From a virus: a stretch of DNA of 41,952 nucleotides. How positions within the stretch are numbered: position 1 is the stretch's first letter; the number at the start of each line of letters is the position of its first letter. The notes under the pieces were generated by a model. That model saw only the letters and a list, made by a program, of their open reading frames with translations. It searched no databases and was not told where the DNA came from. The stretch lies in the IMG/VR virus record IMGVR_UViG_3300046740_000334, positions 1 through 41,952 of that record; one strand, written 5' to 3'. Shown here piece by piece: positions 34,293 through 40,815 of the stretch. The translations under genes and the position numbers were made by a program.

Positions 34293-34464
34293 GAAGATAC
34301 TGGCTTTTGCGAAGGGAAAAAAGACCTATGCTTGCACGATAGCATGGCTGGTCTATAAAGTAGGGGTCGCTAAATCTTATTGGACGGCCAATACTGTTTT
34401 AGAGACAAGCCTTTTGGCAGGTGGGGCCATGGCTTTTAGAGACTCGCTTTCCAAGCCTTCTTAA
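34276..34464 (+). CDS. Small membrane protein, holin candidate
   Basis: The 62 residues with an AAGGAGTT site comprise a basic N-terminus (KILAFAKGKKTYA), a hydrophobic helix at about 18-32 and a second weaker hydrophobic segment at about 44-56. Size, position after lysis genes and before a terminator fit a holin, but no holin family is recognised. Confidence 0.5.
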   Translation: MTNLIEKILAFAKGKKTYACTIAWLVYKVGVAKSYWTANTVLETSLLAGGAMAFRDSLSKPS

Positions 34465-34487
34465 AAAAACGCCCTTACGTTACGTTT

Positions 34488-34528
34488 CCGCCTCTTTTCC
34501 TGTGCCAGGAAGAGGGGCGGTTTTTTTT
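34488..34528 (+). terminator. Strong intrinsic terminator at end of late genes
   Basis: A stem of fourteen pairs, two of them G-U (34488-34501 with 34507-34520), a five-base loop and eight T residues. It ends the late transcript and separates it from the early promoter that follows. Confidence 0.95.
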
Positions 34529-34538
34529 ATTTATCCCC

Positions 34539-34567
34539 TTGCTTTGAACCTTTATATGGTCTATACT
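34539..34567 (+). promoter_or_regulatory. Early promoter
   Basis: TTGCTT (34539-34544), a spacer of 17 bases and TATACT (34562-34567) match the sigma-70 layout, with a probable start near 34574. It lies directly after the terminator and before the first early gene at 34603, which has an AAGGAG site. The same layout recurs at 38351. Confidence 0.75.
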
Positions 34568-34577
34568 TCTGATAGAC
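34559..34577 (+). promoter_or_regulatory. Palindromic operator candidate over early promoter
   Basis: GTCTAT (34559-34564) and ATAGAC (34572-34577) are perfect inverted repeats separated by seven bases. The left arm overlaps the -10 box, and the right arm covers the start site, as expected for a repressor site. The HTH protein at 38385 is the only clear candidate repressor in the window. Confidence 0.55.
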
Positions 34578-34602
34578 ACAAATAAACGTAAGGAGATAAA
34601 TC

Positions 34603-34767
34603 ATGGAACCATTTACCTTAGCGGTCGCGTTTTGGATCGGAGTTCATACAGTCTTCGGTTTATTTGCGGTGGATAAAAAAATCCGATGTGCGAGTGGGAA
34701 TCCGTTACCAGATCAAGTTTGCGAAGATAAAACGAATCAACCCACTGATCCCGTGAAAAGCAAATGA
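34603..34767 (+). CDS. Small membrane protein, first early gene
   Basis: The 54 residues start with a hydrophobic helix (about 4-22) and continue with a hydrophilic tail containing two Cys (RCASGNPLPDQVCEDK), which may form a disulfide if the tail is outside. It is the first gene downstream of the early promoter. The stop overlaps the next ATG. Early membrane peptides of phages often act on the host or on competing phages; this is a guess. Confidence 0.65.
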   Translation: MEPFTLAVAFWIGVHTVFGLFAVDKKIRCASGNPLPDQVCEDKTNQPTDPVKSK

Positions 34768-35090
34768 ACCGAAGCACAATAGCTCTCATCTTAATTTTAA
34801 GTCTGCCTGTTTTCGCCAAAGCCGAAATGAAATACAACGTCATGACTGGCGAATTTGAATCCGTCAATAGCGGTGATGAACTTCAGTTTAATACTCTTCA
34901 GCGTACATGGGAATACGCACAACCCGATGCCCAGCCCACCTATAACGTCATGGAAAATAAATATGAACTCGCGGCGCCGGACGAACAATTAAAGTACAAC
35001 GCCATGCAAAACTCATGGGAATACGCGAGTGACGATAGCCAATTGAAATACAACGCCGTTGAAAACACTTGGTCCTACCAAAAAGATTGA
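34764..35090 (+). CDS. Secreted protein of five 18-residue repeats
   Basis: The 108 residues begin with a leader (MNRSTIALILILSLPVFAKA) with an AKA cleavage site. The remaining 88 residues are five near-identical units of about 18, of the type QLKYNAMQNSWEYASDDS. Tyr, Asn, Trp and acidic residues recur at fixed sites. Similar YN-M-x-N-x-WEY repeats occur in some bacterial secreted proteins of unknown role. As an early gene, it may modify the host envelope or block superinfection. It is coupled to the gene before. Confidence 0.8.
   Translation: MNRSTIALILILSLPVFAKAEMKYNVMTGEFESVNSGDELQFNTLQRTWEYAQPDAQPTYNVMENKYELAAPDEQLKYNAMQNSWEYASDDSQLKYNAVENTWSYQKD
34824..35087 (+). repeat. Five tandem 18-residue repeats
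   Basis: The units start at residues 21, 39, 57, 75 and 93 of the secreted early protein. The consensus is (E/Q)LKYN-x-M-x-N-x-WEYA-x-P/D-D-x. The last unit is two residues short. Confidence 0.85.
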
Positions 35091-35099
35091 GAGGTAAAA

Positions 35100-36020
35100 A
35101 TGATAACTGAAGAACAACGCAAGCAGCGCATTAATTATTTGGGGTCAAGTGACGCCGCCGGCGTCGTTGGAGCTTCGCCTTATAATTCTCCGTTAAAAGT
35201 CTGGGCGATCAAGACTGGCCAACTGGAAGAGGAAGACATTTCACAAAAGCTTAAAGTCAAGGTTGGCACGAAAATTGAGGCTGTGATCGCTGAACTCTAT
35301 GAAGAACAAACCGGTAAGAAAGTGCGCCGGGTTAATGAAACAATTTATCATCCCCAATATTCTTTTCTTGCCGCCAATATTGACAGGAGAATCGTAGGCG
35401 AAAATACAATTCTTGAAATCAAATCCACGGGATCATTCATGAAAGCGAAGTGGGAGGATGATCAGATTCCAGGCGATACCATGATCCAGGTCTATCATCA
35501 GTTGATGGTGACGGGGATGGCCAAGGCTGAGATCTGTGCATTGATTGGTAATGGCGATGATCTGATCATCAAAATCATTGAACGAGACGAAAAAATTCTT
35601 AAACAATTGGAAGAGAGAGAGGTTGATTTCTGGAAGAATTACGTTCAAAAAAATGTGATGCCAAAACTCATCACCAAGACCGATGATGAGACATTAAATA
35701 GATTATTTCCGCAAGCTCAACCTGGGAAAGAAATCCTGTTGCCGGCTGAAGCCGATAAGATCATTGAGAACTTGAAAGCGTTTAAAGAAGACAAACGCAA
35801 CCTTGAAGGTTTGATTGATCAAAGCGAGAATGAACTCAAGGCCATGATCAAAGAGAATGAAATTGGCTTGACCCCAATCAACCAAGTTCTATGGAAAAAT
35901 TCTCAACGTCGCGGTCTCGACGGAGATTCACTTAAAAAAGATCTTCCCGATATCCACGAGAAATATTATCTTTCAAAACCAGTGCGCCGATTCTCATACG
36001 GCAAGCTAGGAGAAAAATAA
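35100..36020 (+). CDS. YqaJ-family exonuclease
   Basis: These 306 residues match YqaJ-type viral recombinases of the lambda-exonuclease superfamily: LGSSDAAGVVGASPYNSP at about 14-31, KVGTKIE at about 54-60 (Glu60), Asp95, and LEIKST at 105-110, in which Glu106 and Lys108 are the E-x-K pair. It resects double-strand ends to give 3' single strands for the annealing protein next door. Roles are in recombination and possibly replication. Length fits. Confidence 0.92.
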   Translation: MITEEQRKQRINYLGSSDAAGVVGASPYNSPLKVWAIKTGQLEEEDISQKLKVKVGTKIEAVIAELYEEQTGKKVRRVNETIYHPQYSFLAANIDRRIVGENTILEIKSTGSFMKAKWEDDQIPGDTMIQVYHQLMVTGMAKAEICALIGNGDDLIIKIIERDEKILKQLEEREVDFWKNYVQKNVMPKLITKTDDETLNRLFPQAQPGKEILLPAEADKIIENLKAFKEDKRNLEGLIDQSENELKAMIKENEIGLTPINQVLWKNSQRRGLDGDSLKKDLPDIHEKYYLSKPVRRFSYGKLGEK

Positions 36021-36036
36021 AGGAGAGCTAACTACC

Positions 36037-36846
36037 ATGGCCACCAAAAATGAAGTTGCACAAGCCGTACAAGGAAAAGTTCTAACCCCCTCAGATCGCA
36101 TTGAGCAGTTATTAAGTCGTGTTGATATTCGTCAGAAGTTTGAGGCGATGCTCGGGAAAAAAGCATCAGGTTTTATTTCCTCGATTCTTTCACTCAGGAA
36201 TTCCAAACCTCAACTCAAAGCTGCGGATCCCATGTCGATTATTTCTGCCGCTGCCATTGCCGCGACATTGGATCTTCCCATCAATCCCAATCTCGGATTC
36301 GCCCACATCGTTCCCTATGGCGATCAGGCGCAATTCCAAATGGGCTACAAAGGATTCGTGCAGTTGGCGATTCGGACAGGTGTTTATCAGACCATGAATG
36401 TCGCTGAGCTTTTTGAGGGTGAGTTGATCAAATACAACCGGATCACTGGCGAGACCACGATTGATGAATCCAAAAGAATATCAAACAAAGTCGTGGCTTA
36501 TGTCGCCTATTTTAAATTAACGACAGGTTTTGAAAAATATCTGCTCATGACCACTGAGCAAGTCACAGCCCACGCGAAACGGTATTCCAAATCCTTTAAT
36601 TCAAAAGGGGCGCCGTGGCAGAATGACTTCGATGCAATGGCAAAAAAGACTGTCTTGAAATTATTACTGTCAAAATATGGTGTCCTTTCCGTGGAAATGC
36701 AAAAAGCTGTAACTTACGATCAAGGCGTCATTGTCGATACCATTATCGGCGGTGAGAAAGTTGAATTCCCAGACGGTAAAGATGCCATTGATGCGGAGCA
36801 AGTCAACAAAGACGACCTTGCCGGCAGCGCTCAGGAGCCAGTTTAA
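36037..36846 (+). CDS. recT: RecT-family single-strand annealing protein
   Basis: The 269 residues carry the RecT core: SPLSIISAAAIAATLDLP-like (observed MSIISAAAIAATLDLPINP), GFAHIVPYGDQAQFQMGYKGFVQLA, and a C-terminal acidic tail. RecT coats single strands and anneals them; with the exonuclease before it, this is a complete two-part recombination system. An AAAGGAGAG site lies before the ATG. Confidence 0.95.
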   Translation: MATKNEVAQAVQGKVLTPSDRIEQLLSRVDIRQKFEAMLGKKASGFISSILSLRNSKPQLKAADPMSIISAAAIAATLDLPINPNLGFAHIVPYGDQAQFQMGYKGFVQLAIRTGVYQTMNVAELFEGELIKYNRITGETTIDESKRISNKVVAYVAYFKLTTGFEKYLLMTTEQVTAHAKRYSKSFNSKGAPWQNDFDAMAKKTVLKLLLSKYGVLSVEMQKAVTYDQGVIVDTIIGGEKVEFPDGKDAIDAEQVNKDDLAGSAQEPV

Positions 36847-37094
36847 TGAACTTCAAAAGATCCGGTAAATTCTGTAATGCCGAGGCGTTGGCCATTATCA
36901 ATAGTGAGTGGGACAAAGCTTTAAAAACTCCCGTTATGACATTCCGTAGCGACCTACCTGATATGGCAGCTTCGGCCAGGAAGATTGTCACTGATAATAT
37001 TCATGACCTTGCACTTAAGTATGGATGTGAAGATAACGGCGAGCCGTGGGGTATTGATATGAACACCGGCGAGTTTTTTCAAGAGGAAAAATAA
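36846..37094 (+). CDS. Hypothetical early protein
   Basis: The ATG overlaps the RecT stop. The 82 residues have a helical start (NAEALAIINSEWDKALK) and an acidic end with MNTGEFFQEEK. It is probably transcribed with the recombination genes. No family is recognised. Confidence 0.65.
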   Translation: MNFKRSGKFCNAEALAIINSEWDKALKTPVMTFRSDLPDMAASARKIVTDNIHDLALKYGCEDNGEPWGIDMNTGEFFQEEK

Positions 37095-37106
37095 TTTCTA
37101 AATTAC

Positions 37107-37135
37107 TTGACAAATAAGTGAGTGTTGTTTAATTT
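37107..37135 (+). promoter_or_regulatory. Promoter candidate after recombination genes
   Basis: TTGACA (37107-37112) is a perfect -35, followed by a spacer of 17 bases and TAATTT (37130-37135), a weak -10. The probable start is near 37142. It would drive a very short RNA to the terminator at 37166-37203, or read on into the replication gene. Confidence 0.5.
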
Positions 37136-37165
37136 CTCATAATGGAGACCGCAATCATCAATAAA

Positions 37166-37203
37166 AACCGTTTGGCGTTGTCGAGTGCGCCAGCGGTTTT
37201 TTT
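37166..37203 (+). terminator. Intrinsic terminator 1 before replication gene
   Basis: AACCGTTTGGCG pairs with CGCCAGCGGTT with one bulge, followed by seven T residues. About 65 bases separate it from the TTGACA promoter, so a small RNA or an attenuator is possible. Confidence 0.85.
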
Positions 37204-37214
37204 ATATCCACTTT

Positions 37215-37265
37215 CCCCCCGCGCCCGAAAGAACTTTGCGGTTTCCAGGGCCGGGGGGCTTTTTT
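37215..37265 (+). terminator. Intrinsic terminator 2 abutting replication-gene start
   Basis: CCCCCC plus GCGCCC on the 5' side pairs, with one bulge, with GGGCCGGGGGG on the 3' side, followed by six T residues that end right at the ATG at 37266. The G-run would also be the only ribosome-binding-like sequence of the gene, so forming this hairpin would hide it. Confidence 0.7.
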
Positions 37266-37967
37266 ATGAGTAAGCGTTTCACTGACACAGAAAAGTGGGA
37301 TCGGCCATGGTTTAGAAACCTCTCTGACCAATACAAACTTCTTTGGTGTTATATTTTAGATCGGTGTGATATAGCAGGTGTCTGGTACATCGATATGGAA
37401 CTCGCATCTTTCCAAATTGGCAAGAAATTCGACCGCCAAAAATCTGAAACAACCTTCCAAAAACAGATCGAAGTCAGGGGTGATCGATGGTTAATCCGAG
37501 ACTTTATCCCCTTCCAGTACGGTTCGTTGGATTCTTCAAATAAAGTTTACAAAGGGGTTTCAGCGAAGCTTAACCAATTCAAAGAAGGGGCATCTATGCC
37601 CCTTAGATCCCCCATAGATGGGGGTAAAGACAAAGACAAAGAGAAGGATAAAGATAAGGTTAAAGAAGGGGGAATGGGGGAAACAACCAAACAGGATTCA
37701 GAGCTTCAAAAGGTGGTTAAGGGATGGAAATTTTTAAATGGCCTTCCAACAGACGGACCTGAATCTCAAGCTTGGGATAGAGTCCATTTCGCCCGACACG
37801 CCAAATCCGCCAAGAGCCTTCTTGATCTTTTTGGTTACGAAGATGCCGTGAATTGCATGGAATACGTTTTTTCAGAAATGTCAAAAAAGAAACTGACCTG
37901 TACGATTGAAACCATCGTCAAGCATTCTGATTCTTTCAGAGAAAAATTAGCGGGGAGGAATACATGA
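37266..37967 (+). CDS. Phage replication organiser protein (DnaD/replisome-type)
   Basis: The ATG at 37266 gives 233 residues. The N-terminal 80 residues (DRPWFRNLSDQYKLLWCYIL, then DRCDIAGVWYID) match winged-helix domains of phage replication organisers, which bind the origin. A Lys/Asp-rich linker lies at about 118-136, then a helical C-terminus. A helicase loader or helicase is not evident beside it, so host factors are likely used. The start abuts a terminator hairpin. Confidence 0.7.
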   Translation: MSKRFTDTEKWDRPWFRNLSDQYKLLWCYILDRCDIAGVWYIDMELASFQIGKKFDRQKSETTFQKQIEVRGDRWLIRDFIPFQYGSLDSSNKVYKGVSAKLNQFKEGASMPLRSPIDGGKDKDKEKDKDKVKEGGMGETTKQDSELQKVVKGWKFLNGLPTDGPESQAWDRVHFARHAKSAKSLLDLFGYEDAVNCMEYVFSEMSKKKLTCTIETIVKHSDSFREKLAGRNT

Positions 37968-38347
37968 AAGGGTTTGTGGCACGCACTCAATTAGTTTCTT
38001 ATCTCACAAGAGAACAGTTAGAAAAAGTTCAAGCACGAGAAAAAATACGGGGATACATAATTCCTAACTGGAATATTCAAGAAGTATTTGGGCTTCCGAC
38101 GATCAAAGAAAAATATGGATTACCTGATGACAATGAAGCCCTCGCCAGAAATAATACTCGCATCGAAGCCGAGTTAAAGAACAAAGGATTTATGAGTACG
38201 GGAGAATATTACGAAGGCAATTTGGAATGGATGCACGCTTTCGATTGGAATGTGTTTAATCGATCTGGGGAGATTATTTGGGAATCAACTGGCGGCCGGC
38301 ATGGGAAAGGTAATCTTGTTGGCAGGTTAGCAAAAGATGAAATTTAA
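37964..38347 (+). CDS. Hypothetical protein, possible replication partner
   Basis: The ATG overlaps the replication gene stop (ATGA). The 127 residues have a helical N-terminus, then IIPNWNIQEVFGLP and a C-terminal mix. It could be a partner of the organiser protein, from position only. No family is recognised. Confidence 0.6.
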   Translation: MKGFVARTQLVSYLTREQLEKVQAREKIRGYIIPNWNIQEVFGLPTIKEKYGLPDDNEALARNNTRIEAELKNKGFMSTGEYYEGNLEWMHAFDWNVFNRSGEIIWESTGGRHGKGNLVGRLAKDEI

Positions 38348-38350
38348 TCC

Positions 38351-38378
38351 TTGCAATAGGTTTTATATCTGCTAGACT
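38351..38378 (+). promoter_or_regulatory. Promoter of HTH gene
   Basis: TTGCAA (38351-38356), a spacer of 16 bases and an extended -10, TGC plus TAGACT (38373-38378). The predicted start at about 38385 is the first base of the ATG, so the mRNA would be leaderless. Its layout, including a TTTATAT in the spacer and a TAGAC at the -10, resembles the early promoter at 34539. Confidence 0.7.
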
Positions 38379-38384
38379 GAGATC

Positions 38385-38588
38385 ATGATCGAAATCAGAG
38401 AGAAACTTATCCGCCATCAAAAGAAAACCAAGATTACTATCGAGAAATTATCAGCAGATCTCGGCGTGGGCTGGTTCACCGTCTACCGATGGCTTAAAAA
38501 GAAAACAAAACCGAGTGCGTTGGCCACAACCCGAATCCAGAAGTACCTAGAGATTTTAAAGGGGGACTCAAATGGTCAAGGTCAATAG
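38385..38588 (+). CDS. Small HTH transcriptional regulator
   Basis: The 67 residues carry an XRE-type helix-turn-helix (about 17-46: TIEKLSADLGVGWFTVYRWL) with basic flanks. No dimer domain is seen. There is no ribosome site before the ATG, and the promoter's predicted start coincides with it, so the transcript is likely leaderless, as for lambda cI from PRM. It is the best candidate for repressor of the early promoter. Confidence 0.8.
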   Translation: MIEIREKLIRHQKKTKITIEKLSADLGVGWFTVYRWLKKKTKPSALATTRIQKYLEILKGDSNGQGQ

Positions 38589-38721
38589 CGGTCCCGAAGA
38601 GCGCTGGGAAGACCAGAAGATCTGGGATCAGGAACGCTTCCGTGAAGACGAAAGTGAACACCTGACCAAAGCTGAAATTGACGCTATTCAAGCCGATGAG
38701 AAATACGATGCCGACCGATAA
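38572..38721 (+). CDS. Small acidic protein
   Basis: An ATG at 38572 behind AAAGGGGGA gives 49 residues of acidic, charged character (DDESEHLTKAEIDAIQADE-like). It lies inside the end of the HTH gene and overlaps the next start. Function unknown; it could be an anti-repressor from position only. Confidence 0.55.
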   Translation: MVKVNSGPEERWEDQKIWDQERFREDESEHLTKAEIDAIQADEKYDADR

Positions 38722-39211
38722 GCTAATGACGCATCAGCGGTTCGAGAAGATGGTTGGACCCGTCCAAGCCAACGGTTGCCGGCATTGGCTCGGTGTTAAA
38801 AAAGAGTCTGGACGCGGCATTTTCGTTGAATCAACCCAACCCCGTCGCTGTACTTCAGCACCCCGTTACGCCTATCGTTTCTACGTTGGCCCGATCCCGG
38901 TTGGCCAGTATGTGATGCCGAAGTGCGGCTCAAACGACTGTTTGGCTCCCTCACATCTGACCCTGGTCAAACGAAGCCAGATAGCTCAGGACGCGATAAA
39001 ACAGGGGACTTGGCCTCAGATCGCCAATTTCAAAAATAACCCACCAAATCGATTCCCAGGCAGTTTAAACGGCAATTCCCGATATTCGGATGAAACCATC
39101 AAGTCTATCCGCCAGGATCGCGCTCGGGGGGATAAGATTCAAGTCATAGCTTTACGCCGACACATTCCCGTGTCCAGCGTATCCTTCATATGTACTCGAA
39201 GAATTGGTTGA
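38708..39211 (+). CDS. HNH-family-like protein with altered first His, plus HTH
   Basis: The ATG at 38708 gives 167 residues. Residues 18-100 follow the zinc-type HNH pattern: GCRHWLG, then YAYRFYVGPIPVGQYVMPKC, CLAPSHLTLV. Where family members usually have HKC, this reads PKC, so the first catalytic His is missing and the nuclease may be inactive. The C-terminal end, RYSDETIKSIRQDRARG plus RRHIPVSSVSFI, is an HTH. It is related to homing-endonuclease-like proteins of phages. Confidence 0.7.
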   Translation: MPTDKLMTHQRFEKMVGPVQANGCRHWLGVKKESGRGIFVESTQPRRCTSAPRYAYRFYVGPIPVGQYVMPKCGSNDCLAPSHLTLVKRSQIAQDAIKQGTWPQIANFKNNPPNRFPGSLNGNSRYSDETIKSIRQDRARGDKIQVIALRRHIPVSSVSFICTRRIG

Positions 39212-39236
39212 AAATAGTTTAAATGGAGGCACATCC

Positions 39237-39437
39237 ATGATTCTTAACTTCCACGTTTCCTTTGAAGTCCCCGACCAAGATACCCGGAATTGGCAGTCCT
39301 TCATTAAAAAACAGTTGATTAAATTCGAGGGCAACGGATTCTGTGTCAGAAGCGTGACCCCGATTGACGACATGGACCCGAAGCTGGCAGAGGCGATAGA
39401 GTATGAAGCTTGGACTTCAGGGAGGATGGAGTTATGA
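39237..39437 (+). CDS. Small hypothetical protein
   Basis: The ATG at 39237 has a GGAGG site upstream and gives 66 residues with a beta-like start (ILNFHVSFEVPD) and one Cys. The in-frame extension upstream of this ATG has no better start. No family is recognised. Confidence 0.6.
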   Translation: MILNFHVSFEVPDQDTRNWQSFIKKQLIKFEGNGFCVRSVTPIDDMDPKLAEAIEYEAWTSGRMEL

Positions 39438-39724
39438 AAACCAAAACACACCACACACCGACGCCGTGGCGTTATAATCCATCACAAGGATTAGATCGAG
39501 AAATTATTCGACATTTTGGTGAAGTTGTCGGAAAAATTGAAAAAAGGGAAGATGCCGAATTCATCGTCCGCGCCGTCAATTCACATGAGGCGTTGTTGGA
39601 AGCGGCGAAAGAATTTATGATTGATTCAGAGTGTTACTGCTTAGATGCACAAGAATCTTTGGGTCGAAATCCTTGCGCCTATTGTCGGATGAAAGTCGTT
39701 ATTGCCCAAGTGGAGGGTAAATAA
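39434..39724 (+). CDS. Phage TPTPW-type protein
   Basis: The ATG at 39434 has GGAGGATGGAG upstream and gives 96 residues. HHTPTPWRYNP near the start and FIVRAVNSHEALLEAAKE in the middle follow the same pattern as the protein at 1272. Four Cys near the end (CYC and CAYC) may bind zinc. Such proteins are common in phages without known role. Confidence 0.7.
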   Translation: MKTKTHHTPTPWRYNPSQGLDREIIRHFGEVVGKIEKREDAEFIVRAVNSHEALLEAAKEFMIDSECYCLDAQESLGRNPCAYCRMKVVIAQVEGK

Positions 39725-39725
39725 C

Positions 39726-39869
39726 ATGACCCTAGCGAAATCAAACACAGAAATTAAATGCTTGGTCTGCCAAAAACACATGAGAAGCAAAGACGATTTG
39801 AGCCGACACATGAGAATGGCCCATGCCTGGGCGACGTTTTTGAGGCTGTTGTTTTCGAGTGAATGCTAG
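39726..39869 (+). CDS. C2H2 zinc-finger microprotein
   Basis: An ATG at 39726 encodes 47 residues with KCLVCQKHMRSKDDLSRHMR, then MAH: C-x2-C-x12-H-x4-H, the spacing of classical eukaryotic-type C2H2 fingers rather than the C-x2-C-x9-H-x3-H of bacterial Ros. A conserved Leu three residues before the first His is present. A DNA-binding role is likely by family. Confidence 0.7.
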   Translation: MTLAKSNTEIKCLVCQKHMRSKDDLSRHMRMAHAWATFLRLLFSSEC

Positions 39870-39905
39870 ATTTCCGAGAAGAAAATATCGATGAGGAATG
39901 GTTTC

Positions 39906-40175
39906 ATGATGAAAATCCTAAAACGATTCACGGAATTATTATGCGACAAATTTGGTCACAAAGGTCCGGTGATCGGATACGCGCACGACCCTATTTCCAG
40001 CCTTCGGTATTGGAATCACAGATGCAAAAGATTTCAGTGTGGGACAATATTTTACAGCGAGAAAGATTTAATTCCTATCGTTGTCGACTCCGTTTTTGTG
40101 GATCCAAAGGATTCGCCTGTCCAAAATGCCAAAGACCGATCTTCCCGGCCAGCCGATTCTCTTCTTTTCCCATAA
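39906..40175 (+). CDS. Zinc-binding small phage protein
   Basis: The ATG at 39906 with GAGGAA upstream gives 89 residues. CDKFGHK at about 13-19 and NHRCKRFQCG form a Cys/His zinc pattern. An overlapping frame from an ATG at 39863 to 40186 (107 residues, FACPKCQRPIF near its end) is also open and exactly fills the space between neighbours. I prefer this frame for its ribosome site and motif. Confidence 0.6.
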   Translation: MMKILKRFTELLCDKFGHKGPVIGYAHDPISSLRYWNHRCKRFQCGTIFYSEKDLIPIVVDSVFVDPKDSPVQNAKDRSSRPADSLLFP

Positions 40176-40186
40176 GTGAACTCTAA

Positions 40187-40639
40187 ATGTTTGGGATAAA
40201 ACGATCTGTCACAGATGATTTATTCAGCAAATTAGTTTTTGAGAGGGACAAAAGAACGTGCGTCCGATGCCAGCGCGTTCATCCTGAAGGACAAAACACC
40301 ATTGATACATCGCATTATTGGAGTCGTGGCATGAAATCTGTTCGATGGGATTTTTCTAATGCAGATACACTTTGCAAATTACCTTGCCATTCTGGGCGCC
40401 ATCAATCCTCTCTCGGTTGGGAGTATCAGAAACAAGTAGCTGGTGAACATGGGAATAAATATGACGGCGCTTATACGGCTTTTAAAAAGAAACAGCTTGG
40501 AAATACGGGGTTTGATCTTTTGATGGTTCGAGCGCATACTCCGACTAAAATAGACGAGAAGATTCTCCGCCAAGCATTTAAAATCGAATGGGCAAGAATG
40601 ATCAAAGAAAAGAAGTCAAAAATTCTAGGGGCAAGATGA
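40187..40639 (+). CDS. HNH-type protein (NinG-like)
   Basis: The 150 residues have RTCVRCQRVHPEGQN, then IDTSHYWSRGMKSVRWDFSN and TLCKLPCHSGRHQSS: a Cys-rich HNH layout with His in SHYW and CH, resembling NinG/Rap-type recombination nucleases. It would act on recombination intermediates or as an HNH nuclease. Lysine-rich end. Confidence 0.75.
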   Translation: MFGIKRSVTDDLFSKLVFERDKRTCVRCQRVHPEGQNTIDTSHYWSRGMKSVRWDFSNADTLCKLPCHSGRHQSSLGWEYQKQVAGEHGNKYDGAYTAFKKKQLGNTGFDLLMVRAHTPTKIDEKILRQAFKIEWARMIKEKKSKILGAR

Positions 40640-40815
40640 AATATTTTTTGATCGTAATCATGGTTTATTTCGGAGGGTTTTTGCTCTATCAGAAAAGAAT
40701 TGAGAAAATGAAATTATTCTGCCGATGCAAACACTTAAAAACAGAGCATAAAAACAGCGGTTGTATTTGGTGTGGTTGTATTTCCGACGGCAATTCTTAT
40801 GAGGAAAACAGATAG
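40636..40815 (+). CDS. Membrane plus Cys-rich microprotein
   Basis: The ATG at 40636 overlaps the previous stop. The 59 residues start with a hydrophobic helix (about 3-17) followed by CRCKH, then CIWCGC, probably a zinc knuckle at the membrane surface. No family is recognised. Confidence 0.6.
   Translation: MKYFLIVIMVYFGGFLLYQKRIEKMKLFCRCKHLKTEHKNSGCIWCGCISDGNSYEENR

Noticed and set aside
39863-40186. 107-codon frame that exactly fills the gap between neighbours
   Set aside because: It overlaps the frame at 39906, which has a ribosome site and a convincing Cys/His pattern. It is kept only as an alternative in that entry.
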